A DNA stretch of 64,000 nt from Paulinella micropora (Eukaryota; Cercozoa; Imbricatea; Euglyphida): NCBI GenBank assembly GCA_009731375.1, contig BJOX01000033.1:131950-195949 (forward strand), in the 5' to 3' direction. This document shows positions 20,030 to 30,081 of this stretch, piece by piece (within the stretch, counting starts at the first letter, position 1; the number at the start of each line of letters is the position of its first letter). The notes beneath the pieces are model-generated. The model was not told where the DNA came from and searched no databases. It worked only from the letters and a program-made list of their open reading frames with translations. The translations under genes were made by a program, and so were the position numbers.

Positions 20030-20271
20030 NNNNNNNNNNNNNNNNNNNNNNNNNNNNNNNNNNNNNNNNNNNNNNNNNNNNNNNNNNNNNNNNNNNNNNN
20101 NNNNNNNNNNNNNNNNNNNNNNNNNNNNNNNNNNNNNNNNNNNNNNNNNNNNNNNNNNNNNNNNNNNNNNNNNNNNNNNNNNNNNNNNNNNNNNNNNNNN
20201 NNNNNNNNNNNNNNNNNNNNNNNNNNNNNNNNNNNNNNNNNNNNNNNNNNNNNNNNNNNNNNNNNNNNNNN
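20030..20271. other. Assembly gap flanked by G runs
   Basis: 242 Ns with GAGGGGGGG before and AAAAGGGGGGGG after. It separates the HNH-fusion gene from a duplicated scrap of the same gene. Confidence 0.85.
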
Positions 20272-20404
20272 AAAAGGGGGGGGGGGGGGGGGGGGGGGAT
20301 AGGAAAGTAGTTAAAACTTTCTCCCCCCCCCCTCCCTTCCTCCCCGCTTTTTGCATTTCCAAAAGAGCATAATACCAAAAAGAAAGCAAAAAAAAGCGGG
20401 GGGT

Positions 20405-20612
20405 GCCCGAGATGCCATTTGCAAAGTCTCTAGCTGAGTTTGCACTAGTTCTGCAGATCCAACACAATTTCCTTGCACGATAGACGTAGAACCCACGCTG
20501 GCTATGTTTGGGTTCTGGGTTAGTTCTGCAAAACACTCATACCCTCCTTTGACGTCATCGCTGCAAAACCTGAGCTGTGCGGAGGTAGTCTAATTTATTT
20601 AACACGCGGTGG
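20405..20612 (-). pseudogene. Duplicated scrap of the HNH-fusion gene
   Basis: About 200 bp here match 18810-19020, an internal linker part of the HNH-fusion gene, in the same orientation but with many substitutions and small indels. Landmarks shared by both copies include ACGATAGACGTAGAACC, CTGGGTTAGTTCTGCAAAA, GTGCGGAGGTAGTCT and ACGCGGTGG. Stops and frameshifts rule out a working product. It is a tandem-duplication relic or the remainder of a second full copy now mostly hidden in the adjacent gap. Confidence 0.75.
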
Positions 20613-20681
20613 GCCGGGCGCTAAAACCGGGGGGCTGGGGAAAACTAAAAAAAAGATTTTTAATGAATTATTGCTATGTTG

Positions 20682-20915
20682 TCACCTTTTGATTGTACGT
20701 GACTTTTTCAACTTTCGATAAGTGTCTTTGAGGGCCGCAAGCTGTTTCTGCACCGTTCCCAACGATTCGTACACTTTGCGCCTTTCTTCTAGATGAGCTT
20801 CGCCAGCCTGGAAACGAAACTTAGCCCGAAGCAGCTCCGCGCGAGTCGGCGTGAAGGCGACGGGCTCGGCAGGGAAACGAAACTTGGCTTGGAGCAGCTC
20901 CGCGCGAGTCGGCAT
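20682..20915 (-). CDS. Small basic protein with internal duplication, 77 aa
   Basis: Begins at ATG 20915; the frame continues 13 basic codons upstream to a TTG. The N-terminal half carries two tandem copies of PTRAELLxAKFRF separated by a short spacer, visible also at DNA level (20818-20850 and 20880-20915). The second half is a charged helix likely to form a coiled coil (RRKVYESLGTVQKQLAALKDTYRKL) ending in a basic tail. It may be a small DNA- or RNA-associated protein, but nothing is recognised. A TTTTTAATGAATTA motif lies just past the stop. Confidence 0.55.
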   Translation of the reverse strand: MPTRAELLQAKFRFPAEPVAFTPTRAELLRAKFRFQAGEAHLEERRKVYESLGTVQKQLAALKDTYRKLKKSRTIKR

Positions 20916-21157
20916 GAACTCTTTTTTTTTCTTGTGTTTTTGTGTTGCTGCCAACTGCGCGAGGTATGACAGATGAGGAGAGAGAATGAGAAAGGGGGGG
21001 GGGGGGGGCCCCGCCCAGACACGAGAAGTGGCGCGGAGTTGCAGGAGGGGGGGGTGCCCCCCCCCTCACACTCTGCTGATCATCGGCAGCTCAGAACTCA
21101 CACTCTTTAGAAAGCAAAAAGCAGAAACCAAAAGAGGCCTGCCACCCTCCCCCCCAA

Positions 21158-22449
21158 ATGACGGCAATTTGCTTGGACAGTAAATTTACAGGATATTTCC
21201 TGGACAGCCTGCAGAACGCCCGGCTGGTAGGGCGGGGAGCATACGGCCACGTGCTGTGCGCGCCCAGCGAAGACAAACATGTAGTCAAGTTGACTTATGA
21301 TTGGCAAAAGGAGCAGCAGTTCGGGTGTAGATTAGGCTCTGAGCTGGGCGTGGCGCCTCGACTTCTGCGCGTGTTTGTGCTGGAGGCGGACTGCGTAGAA
21401 AGCTATAGGTTGCGCAAGGCCCGAAGCTGCCAAGAGCCGCTGTCGGCAGCGCTGAAGCTGTTGGTGTCGTCGAAGCGGGAGATGGCAAGAATGGCAAGTA
21501 CTGTGCCTTTTTGATGGAAAGACTAGACGTGGACTTGTCGGCGTGGCTGAAGGAGACGGACGCGGCGAGCCTGCCAAGCGCGGCGGAGATATGTGCCCAG
21601 GTGCTAGAGCCGTTGCTAGCTCATCTGACCGTGCTGGGCAGACAAGGTTGGTTCTTTCGGGATCTGAAGGCGGCGAACGTGCTAGCGAACCTAGTCCGCG
21701 GGGAGGGGCGCGCGGGCGTCTGTGATACTGCAAGACGCGTGGTGCTGACGGATCTGGACAAGGCGACGATGCACCGGCCGGCCTGGGGGGTGGTTGCGCC
21801 CGGGGCACTGCCGGCAGGCTACGAGGACGCAATGGCGGTGTACGTGGCCACGGTCTTCCCAGACCCGCTGCTGCTGGCGCTGAAGTACCTTCCGGGCTGG
21901 TGCCAGGAGCGTTTGCAGGCCGGCTGGAGCGGCGCCCGCCGCCTCTTTCTGGAAGAGAGCGCAGAGAACTTGCGCTACTGGAGCCTGTACGCCATGCTAC
22001 AGCTGCCGGGCTTCTGGGTGGGTCTGCGGGACGAGGCTACCGCGCGTTTGGCACGCGGTTTGCCCCGGAGGCCCAGGGACTTGGCAGAACTGCTAGGCAG
22101 GCTAAAAGAAAACCCCTGGATAGCGACGCATACGGAGAGGCAGCTGTGGTTTCACTATCGACCTACGGGGGGGCAGCGGGGCGTGTCTTGTTTTGTGTGC
22201 ACTACGGACGCGTACAAAGCCCTGTGCCCGGAGGACTTTGCGAGCTACCTGGCCTGGCGCCTGTGCGTTCTGCTTGGTGCGGAGCGGGCGGCTGTAAACT
22301 ACCGTGCCGAGCATTTGGAGACGTTGCTGCACGTGGTGGACTGGGCACTGGGGCCCGGTCAGGGCAGGGAGCTTTTGTACTGTCTAGTTGAAAAACGCTT
22401 GGAACGCGTCACGGGGTGGCTCCCTCGGCCAGCACCCGCCAAGTCTTAG
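21158..22449 (+). CDS. Protein kinase-like gene split by a frameshift near 21450
   Basis: The frame from ATG 21158 gives the ATP-binding lobe: glycine loop GRGAYG (residues 25-30) and a candidate lysine in HVVKL (residue 44). The adjacent frame, open well before 21511 up to 22449, gives the rest: MERLDVDL at the hinge, catalytic loop FRDLKAANVL with Asp, Lys and Asn in place, and TDLDKA where DFG is expected (DLD). The His of HRD is replaced by Phe. The two frames join by a -1 shift within about 21425-21465; I see no slippery heptamer there, so an indel is likely. The last 200 residues are unlike known kinases. Probable role: phosphorylating host or viral proteins. Confidence 0.72.
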
Positions 22450-22472
22450 TAAAAAAAAAGAGAGAAGATTTA
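22450..22472. terminator. A-run and TTTAATGA between convergent genes
   Basis: Only about 20 bp separate the kinase stop (22449) from the HNH gene's stop (22470). They hold an A9 run and GATTTAATGA, giving ATTAAA on the minus strand. Confidence 0.4.
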
Positions 22473-23441
22473 ATGAGACTGCAGGTTTAGTTTAGGCAGG
22501 TCGTCTAGCGCTAGCGTCGCTAGTGTCGTCTTGCGAATGTAATCAGTGAAGAGAAGTGTTTGCCGCGTGGCGGCGCGCCCAAGGTAGTGAGTCTTGCCAA
22601 TGGCAGGTAGAAACCAAGAGCCGAACTTTTGGTTGAAAATTGCTGGCATAATGGCGTAGTTGCGTGGATGATCAAAACCTCCCAGCCGGCGTGGCACGAT
22701 GTGGTCTATGTGGTACGCCAGCTTGCGTTTGCCGTCCTTGTCAAAGTAGTTTTGGAGTAAGTGATGTCCCCTGTTTTGGAATACGAGATCGCACGCCTGC
22801 TTTGTGCTTACCTTGTGCGGTAGATTGGCTAGCGCCTCGATGAAGCCCAGGTACACAGGGGCGCAGCCGACCTCGTTGGCGTTGTAGCACTTCTTCCGCA
22901 TGTCCGCTAGCGCGCGCTCCAGGTGCTGTTTGCCTCGCAGCAAACAAAGCTCTTCCTCGCCTAGTGCCCACAGTTCTCTAACGACGCGGTCCGGCGCGGC
23001 GGGCCGGGGCGGTGCGCTGGGGATTAGGGCCAGCTGCTCTGTCGCAAGCGGGCGCTTGTGCTCTTCCTTGGAGTCCGTGGCGGCATCCTGGGGTACGGGC
23101 TGGGTCTGCACCTGGAATCTCACCGGCCCTTTTGCTTTGCAGCTCTGCGCTAGGCAGAGCACAGACAGCACCCAGGGTTCTGCGCAGGCCGTAATCAGAG
23201 CGTTGTTTCTTTCGTGCGTAGAGCCGTCGTAGGCCGCGCAGTTGTGGCGCCGAGAGCCCTCTCGGTTGCGGCCGTACCGGACGTAAAAACAATTGGCCTC
23301 TGAACCGGTGTGTTTGCGCACAAGCTCGAAGGTCACGGGGTTCCCTAGGCTGTGCCGTTCGCGCAAAAAGCTCGCTACAAGCTCGCGCCTGAACCACGGT
23401 GATTCTTTACTTTCGGGCATGTCCCTCTTTCTGCTCCTCAT
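22470..23441 (-). CDS. Primase zinc-ribbon / HNH nuclease protein, 323 aa
   Basis: Intact frame from ATG 23441 (a second ATG at 23420). It is a shorter paralogue of the gene at 18216-19958: the zinc-ribbon (HNCAAYDGSTH, then CLAQSCKAKG, residues about 67-105) is followed by only a short linker with an Arg/Pro-rich patch and then the HNH domain (YHIDHIVPRRLGGFDHPRN from about residue 243, NYAIMP, FNQKFGSW). It lacks the D5-type middle domain, so the two genes differ by gain or loss of that block. The HNH halves are strongly alike, including the tail (FTDYIRK). Likely a metal-dependent DNA nuclease that recognises primase-type substrates or has homing-like behaviour; that role is inferred. Confidence 0.8.
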   Translation of the reverse strand: MRSRKRDMPESKESPWFRRELVASFLRERHSLGNPVTFELVRKHTGSEANCFYVRYGRNREGSRRHNCAAYDGSTHERNNALITACAEPWVLSVLCLAQSCKAKGPVRFQVQTQPVPQDAATDSKEEHKRPLATEQLALIPSAPPRPAAPDRVVRELWALGEEELCLLRGKQHLERALADMRKKCYNANEVGCAPVYLGFIEALANLPHKVSTKQACDLVFQNRGHHLLQNYFDKDGKRKLAYHIDHIVPRRLGGFDHPRNYAIMPAIFNQKFGSWFLPAIGKTHYLGRAATRQTLLFTDYIRKTTLATLALDDLPKLNLQSH

Positions 23442-23580
23442 TCTCTTTTGTCCTCTTTCTTAAGAAAAAGAGATACACCTACAAAGAGGGGAGAGGCAAG
23501 GGCGGGGCACCCCCCCCCCCTTTCCTCCCTTTTCTCTTTTCTTTTTTTTTGTTGTTGTTTTTGTTTTTTCCAGCGGGGTG
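23442..23580. other. Intergenic with G/C palindrome
   Basis: Contains GGGGC-ACCCCCCCCCC around 23503-23522 and T-rich DNA. Nothing coding is seen. Confidence 0.5.
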
Positions 23581-25927
23581 TTAGAATTCTAACCTCCGCC
23601 CGCTCGTGGCAGCGCTGCCAGCTGACCGTGGTCGAGGCAAGCGTCCGTGCCGCGGCGCTTGGCGCCGGGGTGGTGGTGGTGGTGGTGGTGCGCGAAGGTT
23701 TGCTACGTCTTCGCGAGCCCGTGATTGTCTGGCTGGGCTCGTGGCTAGACCGGCTAGGCTGGCTATGACCGAACGAGAGAGCTCTGTCAGTAGCTGCGCG
23801 TCAAAGTCCTCGAGCCGCCTAGGCGGGCTAGATGGGGGGGGAGCTGTCTTGTCGTCCCCTTCCCCCGCCGCAGACAACCAAGCCTGGCCAAGCCCGCTCA
23901 GCCACTGCAAGAGTCGTTCGTTGGCCCGCCTTACTATGGCAGTGGGATCGATGGCTAACATGACGTGAGTGACGGTCCACGTGAGTGCCTCCGCCTCGTC
24001 GTCAGAGGAAAGCAGAGAGCAGAGCCTCGGCAATGAAAATTCGCCCCATAGCCCCGCTAGGCAGCAGAGCGGGCCCAGCCGCGCGTTGAGGTCTGGGGCT
24101 TGGAAAGCACGCAGTACAGCCTGGCCAGAATTGCGATGCGTGGCCAGGAGCGAGTACAGTGCAGCAGGGCCGTTTTGGACAAGTTGTTCCAGCAAGTGAA
24201 GAGGTGGCGGCGTCTCTGGTGGTGGTTGTTGCCCTTGGGCCAGGCGGCGGCACACCCCCGCCACCAACCGCAGGGTCTCCAGCTCGAGGCCCGGAGCACT
24301 AGTAATAGCAGCCTCTGCAGCGGTCCGGCTACCCGGGCCCAAACCTGCAGCACGGCAGGCTCTGTGCCAGAGGTCCTGCACGATTTCCTCCAGCGGGCGC
24401 CTGGCCGGGGGCCGCGCGCCAGAGAGCAAGTTGCAGAGCTCGCCACAGGCCCTTGCGGCTAGCGCAAGATCAAGATCCGAGGCAGCAGCACCAGCATTCT
24501 CCTCGTGGAGCTCGGTCCGTGCAGGCACCTGACGGTAAAAAGCAGCTGCCAGCTCTCCGCGCTCGTGCTGCTCTTGCTCCAAGACAGAGTGCTCGACGCC
24601 CGGGTCGTCCTTGACCACAAACCGCGAGAAACCCTCGATGTGCAGGCCCTGGCACTGCTGCTGGTTTAGAAATAGGAAGGCCGGCGCGTGACCCCCCTCA
24701 AAGGGCCCCTTGACTGTCTGCAGTTGGCCGCAGGCGCTCAGCTTGAGCACGTAGGGCTGCCCTTCGTCATGTCTACCCGCCGGCTGCCACGTCACCTCCG
24801 TGAGGGCGGCGCTGTCTCCAACTTGCACCCTGCCACGCAGCGTGGCTGGCAAGACTAGTTGCCGGAGCTCGCAGCAGCGGCTCAATTCGACAGAGCTTCT
24901 TCTCCGACCCCAGCCCTGGTCCTTGAGCTCAAAGCCGACGCGGGCTAGCAGGGGACAATCTTGCACGACCAGCGTGTCAAAAGCTGTCGCTACCTGCAGG
25001 CTCTGGAGCTGGTTGCAGGTTCGAACAACCAGGCTTGCCCCCGCGGTCTCTGGCCCCCCTGTCTCTCCCTCCAGGGTTAGTCTCTTTAATGCCTTGCACT
25101 CCGACACCTCACACCCGCGCGCGGCTACTGCCAAGCCACCCCGCACGGACAGGAGCCGGGCCCGGATCTGGCACAAGCGACTGCGCTGAGCCTGCAGGCT
25201 ATAAACCCCGGAGCTTGCCTCCAAGCAGTGCGCGTCCACATTCTGCAGGGACAGGGCCGGGGGGTTAGCAGGGTCGCCGACGTAAACAGAGCGCCCGGAC
25301 AGGCTGACGTCTGTAAAATCCACCCTGCCGCGAACCGGCTCGTTCCGTTTGCCAAGGTCAAAAGATGCACGAACCTGCTTCCAGTCCAGGTCTACCTGCC
25401 GGCCCCCAAACAAGGAAAGTGACGCTCCTGCCTTGCCGCTGTCGTTCACAACCTCTACCCAACGCAGGCGTAGCTTGCTGATGTTAGGGCTGAGACCCGC
25501 CAGCAGGCTCAGCGGGATAGAAAAGTGCCTGGGCCCGGCCGTCTCGATGGTAACATCCTGCAAGCTAGACAGAAGGGATGGAATGCGTCCGATGCCCTGC
25601 AACCACTCAGTCACTAGCGAAGACTGTGTGTCGCTCAGCTCGCCCTGGAAGCTGAGCTGAAGATCGGTCGGCAGCATATCCAGCTGATAGTCCTTAACTA
25701 ACTCTTCCAGCCTCTGCAGGTAATCTTCGATGGCACACCTGTCGGGGTGCAGCAGCAAATTCCTGTGCTCCTGCCAGTGAGACCAAAGAGCCTCTTTAAT
25801 CTGTGCCTGTCTCTCCACCTCCGCCACAATGCCCATAAACTCGGGATTTTCTGTTAGCTCCCGCTGTTGCTGCTGCTGCAGACCAGCTACAACCAGCACC
25901 TGTAGCTCCTCAGGTAAGAAGCAATTC

Positions 25928-25929
<2 letters not shown>
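23581..25929 (-). CDS. Large LRR-like protein, 782 aa
   Basis: Starts at ATG 25929; the frame stays open upstream only through a CT/GA microsatellite. After an N-terminal helical region, residues about 130-480 have leucine-rich, beta-strand-like repeats of irregular length (for example LVVRTCNQLQSLQVATAFDTLVVQDCPLL, SRCCELRQLVLPATL, LSACGQLQTVKG). Two other LRR-like genes of the window (41330-42427, 43532-45559) share this style. The final third is helical, then ends in a His/Pro/Arg-rich low-complexity tail (PPPPPPPRRQAPRHGRLPRPR). LRR scaffolds usually bind proteins; giant viruses often pair them with F-boxes, but I see no F-box. Partner unknown. Confidence 0.7.
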
Positions 25930-25962
<33 letters not shown>

Positions 25963-25977
25963 CTCTTCTTGGCTTTG

Positions 25978-26018
<41 letters not shown>
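25930..26018. repeat. (CT)n microsatellite
   Basis: Two blocks of TC repeats (about 25930-25960 and 25983-26016) just upstream of the LRR gene's ATG, so the mRNA leader would be GA-rich. Repeat length is likely variable and could affect expression. Confidence 0.85.
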
Positions 26019-26046
26019 CGCTTATCATCCCTCTCCGTCTTCCTTC

Positions 26047-27084
26047 TTATCCCTCCCCCTCCCCCTCCCCCTCCTCCCCGCCCTGTGCGTGATGCCCGTT
26101 GGCTAGTAAAGTGCGTTCACTGGCGCCAATTTTTTCTTTGGCTCGTGCATGACCCTTGCGGGCGGCTTGTGTGTATAGCTGCAGAGCTTTGGCCTGATCC
26201 TTGGTGCACAGACCCCTGCCGCTTTCGTAGCACAGGCCTAGGGCGTAGGCGGCGCCTGCATGGCCCTGCTCGGCGGCCAGGTTGTACCAGTACATAGCCT
26301 GCTTGATGTCGACAGGGCTGCCTTCCTGGAACTCGGAGTACCAGCCGAGTCTGTACTGCGAATCTGCGTGCCCGTTGGCGGCCGCTCGCGCATACCACTC
26401 TGCCGCTTTCTGTTTGTCCTTGGGAAAGTCCGTGGCACCCCGCGCGTAGCAGTCGCCCAGCAGTAACATGGCTTCGGTGCTGCCGTTCTCCGCCGCTCGA
26501 GTGTAGCACTCCAGGGCCTGTGCCAGGTCCTGCATCCTGCCCTCCTCAAACTGGAAGCCCCAGCCCTTCCGGTAATAATAGCTAGCTAGCTTCTGCTTGG
26601 AGTCTTGGTGCCCTTGCTGCGCAGCCTTGCTGTACCACTCCGCGGCCAAGGCTTCATCCTTGGCCACGCCTGTCCCTTGCAAGTAGCAGGCGGCCAGCCG
26701 CCATTGCGCCTCACCGTCCCCTTGCTGCGCCGCCTGCAGGTAAAGCTGCGCAGCCGCCGCTTTGTCTACGCGCGTGCCGGTACCCAGCTGGTGGCACAGA
26801 CCCAGCAAGCACTGTGCACCCGCATCTCCCTGCAACGCTGCTTGTCTAAACCAGTGCACCGCTTTCGTTTCGTTTTGCGCAACATAAGTGCCGCTGTAGA
26901 ACAGCTGACCTAGCTTGCGCTGTGCCTCGGCATCCCCTTGCTCCGCCCGGCGGCTGTATTCGCTGACCTCCCCGAGCCCCTCTCGGGGTGCCTGCGCGGT
27001 TCCAGGGTAGCTCACGCCCTGCCGGCGCCCGGCCAGCTTCAGCGGGCTGGAAGCCTGCGGCACCCCTTTCGTGGCAGGCTTCAT
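26047..27084 (-). CDS. Sel1-repeat protein, 345 aa
   Basis: Starts at the first ATG (27084); 25 codons upstream to a GTG are possible. About seven consecutive Sel1-like repeats of 36-44 residues fill the protein, for example AAQQGDGEAQWRLAACYLQGTG, AANGHADSQYRLGWYSEFQEG and AEQGHAGAAYALGLCYESGRG, each ending in KAxxWYxxAA. Such repeats form a superhelical solenoid used as a protein adaptor. The tail is Gly/Glu-rich, coded by a CCCTCC repeat (26050-26075). A second Sel1 protein lies at 34512-35684. No signal peptide, so it is probably cytosolic. Partners unknown. Confidence 0.92.
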   Translation of the reverse strand: MKPATKGVPQASSPLKLAGRRQGVSYPGTAQAPREGLGEVSEYSRRAEQGDAEAQRKLGQLFYSGTYVAQNETKAVHWFRQAALQGDAGAQCLLGLCHQLGTGTRVDKAAAAQLYLQAAQQGDGEAQWRLAACYLQGTGVAKDEALAAEWYSKAAQQGHQDSKQKLASYYYRKGWGFQFEEGRMQDLAQALECYTRAAENGSTEAMLLLGDCYARGATDFPKDKQKAAEWYARAAANGHADSQYRLGWYSEFQEGSPVDIKQAMYWYNLAAEQGHAGAAYALGLCYESGRGLCTKDQAKALQLYTQAARKGHARAKEKIGASERTLLANGHHAQGGEEGEGEGEG

Positions 27085-27215
27085 TTTGCGGTGTCCTTTG
27101 TTCCAAAAACCAGAAAACCAAAAGCTGCGTGAGCGTCTCGTTTTTTTTACCCCTCTCACTCTTATCTTTTTTTAAAAGACACAAAAGCACAACCGTCGGG
27201 GGGAAGGGGGGGGGG

Positions 27216-27442
27216 NNNNNNNNNNNNNNNNNNNNNNNNNNNNNNNNNNNNNNNNNNNNNNNNNNNNNNNNNNNNNNNNNNNNNNNNNNNNNNNNNNNNN
27301 NNNNNNNNNNNNNNNNNNNNNNNNNNNNNNNNNNNNNNNNNNNNNNNNNNNNNNNNNNNNNNNNNNNNNNNNNNNNNNNNNNNNNNNNNNNNNNNNNNNN
27401 NNNNNNNNNNNNNNNNNNNNNNNNNNNNNNNNNNNNNNNNNN
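27216..27442. other. Assembly gap after G run
   Basis: 227 Ns preceded by a G11 run. Flanking DNA from 27085 to 27759 has no convincing gene; it includes C-rich DNA after the gap, and A/T-rich DNA with ATTAAT near 27670. Confidence 0.85.
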
Positions 27443-27759
27443 ACTCCCCGTGCCCCGTGCCCCTGCCCCTTCCCCTCTCCCCCACTCTTTCCCCTCTGCG
27501 TTGGTAGACAAAATGCCGTCTCCGAAATCTTAACTGCGCTCAAGCCAGACCAAAGCACGAAAAAAATGAAAACCCAGCACGTTCTCTTTTTGGGCCGACT
27601 TGCGCGCAGTGTACGGCCCCGCCAGCCAGAAGGGCTACAAAATGCACCAGAACTTTCGTTCATTCTTTGTATTAATTAAAGAAAAATTCAAGAGCAAACT
27701 TCTTTTTTTTTTTAATCTTGTGGGGGTTTAAACCGGCCGGCGCTAGCCGGCTAGTTTCT

Positions 27760-28791
27760 TCAGAATTTCAAGCTTCGAAGCCGCTTTGCTGAGCTGTTTT
27801 TTTTTTCTCCGATTTCGCCTTGCAGACCCTCATCATCTCTCGCGGGAGCACCTTGCGACTGGACCCATCCAACATTGTAAGGATTGTACCCGTTTGTCCC
27901 CTGTTTGCGTTTTTCAGCTATTGTATTCTTTTCGTTCAATTCCTCTAGCTCTTTCAGGAGAACTTTGCATTGCTCGGTCAAGCTTTCGGTTGTATCGACA
28001 CGCCCATTCGGTTCTAGAAGCTGTCCAACATATTCAAGTAGCAGCTTTTGCTCAGCCAGCTTCGGTAATAGTTCGTCGGGAGATTTTGCCTCTTGCAACA
28101 AACTCTGCCTGAGCAAAAGTGCGATCTGGACGTGTAACTCGATTGCTTTTCCAAGTTGCACCAAGTTTTGCGTGGGGTCTGGTGTCTTTTGGATGTAGAA
28201 AACACAGTCTTTCAAGCTCGACTTGTCTGTGTTCTGAGTAAAAGCTTTGAATTTGGCGCTGGTGGCTGAAAGGTTGGCGGGGTGTATTTTCTCTGTCATT
28301 TCTCGGTAGACGACAAGAGGATTTGTCTTCGTCTTTTTCCTGATAAAATCACACCATAAATCCTTTGTCGTTTGTGAATCTTTAGGTTTACGTTTCTCCT
28401 CCTCGCAGAATTGGGTAAACCTTGCTGCCAAGCAATCCACGTCATACGACTTTTTTGGTGCTTTACTCTATGTGCTTTCTGTGATACAAAACACGCCCTG
28501 TACGTTCAGTATTGCTTGCAGTCCACTCGTCGGATCTTCTGCTCGGCCAAGTTCTTCCGCATACCGGTCGCAAAAATCCTCCAATACTATAACTGACAAG
28601 TTTTGGAAAAGCAAAAAATCGGAGCTAAAAAGATTAATCTGTTCCTGTACAACCTTTTGCCAACGCTCAATGTCGTCGTTTCCTTCTGCGTATTTTGTGA
28701 GCCCTTCCAAATATGCTACTGTAGCCACCGGCAGCTGTAGTGGTTGGATTTGCTTGCATTTCGGGCAAGTTGTGGGCACACTTTGCGCCAT
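27760..28791 (-). CDS. Hypothetical protein interrupted by in-frame TAG at 28468
   Basis: ATG 28791 opens a frame of 107 codons to TAG (28468-28470). The same frame then continues for more than 230 codons to 27760, with no ATG near the stop (only a GTG at 28440). Amino-acid style is the same on both sides (polar, Lys/Gln/Glu-rich), so this was probably one 340-residue protein. The N-terminus has a CPKCK pair that could bind zinc. The C-terminal half is helical, with a coiled-coil-like stretch (LLKELEELNEKNTIAEKRK). Either the stop is a mutation or error, or it is read through. No family recognised. Confidence 0.55.
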
Positions 28792-28995
28792 TCTCCTTTA
28801 CTTTATTGGGTTTGGTGAGGGTACGGTAAGGTTTCTGCCCCTTGCTCCTCTTCTTCTCTCTCCCCTCTTCTTCTCTCTCCTCCTCCATCTTTGTGCTCGC
28901 TCGCTTCTTTTTGTGGGGCGGGAGGGGACCAAAAAAAAGGTTTTTTAATGAAAGGTTTGACCAAGGCCACTGCACTTGCAAACTGCGCGCGGGGA
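28792..28995. other. Intergenic, C/T-rich
   Basis: Pyrimidine-rich stretch with a TTTTTTAATGAAA motif at about 28941 that would be the 3' signal of the ribonucleotide reductase gene. No gene is seen. Confidence 0.5.
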
Positions 28996-30081
28996 CTAGA
29001 ATTCCACCCCGGTGTCGAACTTGTGGTTTGACACGCCGTTCAGCGCCGCCATGATCCCGGGCTTCTGGTACGAGGTCTCGCGCCGCTCAAAGAATTTGGC
29101 CGACGTCTGCATCGAGATCATCTCCATCCAAGGGAAAGGGTTCTTGGCGTTCCAGATCTTCTTGTACCCGAGCGCCACCAACAGCCTGTCCGCGCACAGC
29201 TTCACGTACGAACACATCAGTTCAGCGTTCATGCCGATCAGCTCCGTCGGCAGGCTCGCGTGGACGAACGCTTCCTCCACCTCCACTGCCTCCAAGGCCA
29301 TCTCGTGCACAACCTTCTCCGACAAGCGCTGCTCGGGCTCCAGAAACTTGGTGTACAGCAAGCACGCAAAGTCGCAGTGCAGCCCCTCGTCCCGGCTGAT
29401 CCACAGATTCGACGTCGACAGCCCGGGCAGCAGATTCCGCTTCTTGAAGTAGAAAACCCCCGCGAAGCTCGCCGAGAAAAACAAACCCTCCACGAACGCG
29501 AACGCCACAAGGCGCTGTGCAAAGGCTGCGTCGCTGCGAATCCACTTCAAAGCCCAGTCCGCTTTAGCTCGGACTGCATCCATACTTTCAATCGCACGGA
29601 ACAGCTGCAGGCGCCTCTCCTTATCCGGAACTAAAGTCTGAATCAGCAAACTATACATTTCGCTGTGGATCGTCTCCATGTACAGCTGCGTGCAATAAAA
29701 CGCTCTGATCTCCGGCACCTGGATGTCTTGTAGAAACCGCAGCGCCAAATTCTCAATCACAATGCCGTCACTCGCCGCAAAAAACGCCAGAATCGTGTCG
29801 ATGTAGACTCGTTCGTCCTCCGTCAGCTTTGTTTTGTAATGGAGTGCGTCCTCTGTCAAATCCGCTTCCTCAGAACTCCATTGAGCAGCCTGATGTCTTT
29901 TGAAGAATTCGTACGCTTCCGGAAACTTGAGTGGGAAAGGAGTGTAGTTGGTGTCGTCCTGTTGCAGAAGTAGAGGAGTGGCAGGCTCCTCCGACCCCAA
30001 CTTTCTTTTCTTGCTCGGACTCGGCAGCCCGGGCCGGGCACAGTGATTTTCCTTGCGGTCGGCTGCCTTAACCTCGGACAT
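28996..30081 (-). CDS. Ribonucleoside-diphosphate reductase small subunit (R2)
   Basis: Makes the tyrosyl radical used by the large subunit to convert ribonucleotides to deoxyribonucleotides in the cytosol. Starts at ATG 30081, giving 361 aa, normal for the family. All metal ligands are present: Asp74 (WSSEEAD), Glu136 and His139 (METIH), Glu198 (VEG), Glu232 and His235 (RDEGLH), with the radical Tyr143 four residues after His139. The C-terminus (KFDTGVEF) resembles the peptide that docks on the large subunit. The N-terminal 40 residues are polar with a basic KKRK cluster. The large subunit is not in this window. The gene is intact, so dNTP synthesis is probably used by this genome. Confidence 0.97.
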   Translation of the reverse strand: MSEVKAADRKENHCARPGLPSPSKKRKLGSEEPATPLLLQQDDTNYTPFPLKFPEAYEFFKRHQAAQWSSEEADLTEDALHYKTKLTEDERVYIDTILAFFAASDGIVIENLALRFLQDIQVPEIRAFYCTQLYMETIHSEMYSLLIQTLVPDKERRLQLFRAIESMDAVRAKADWALKWIRSDAAFAQRLVAFAFVEGLFFSASFAGVFYFKKRNLLPGLSTSNLWISRDEGLHCDFACLLYTKFLEPEQRLSEKVVHEMALEAVEVEEAFVHASLPTELIGMNAELMCSYVKLCADRLLVALGYKKIWNAKNPFPWMEMISMQTSAKFFERRETSYQKPGIMAALNGVSNHKFDTGVEF

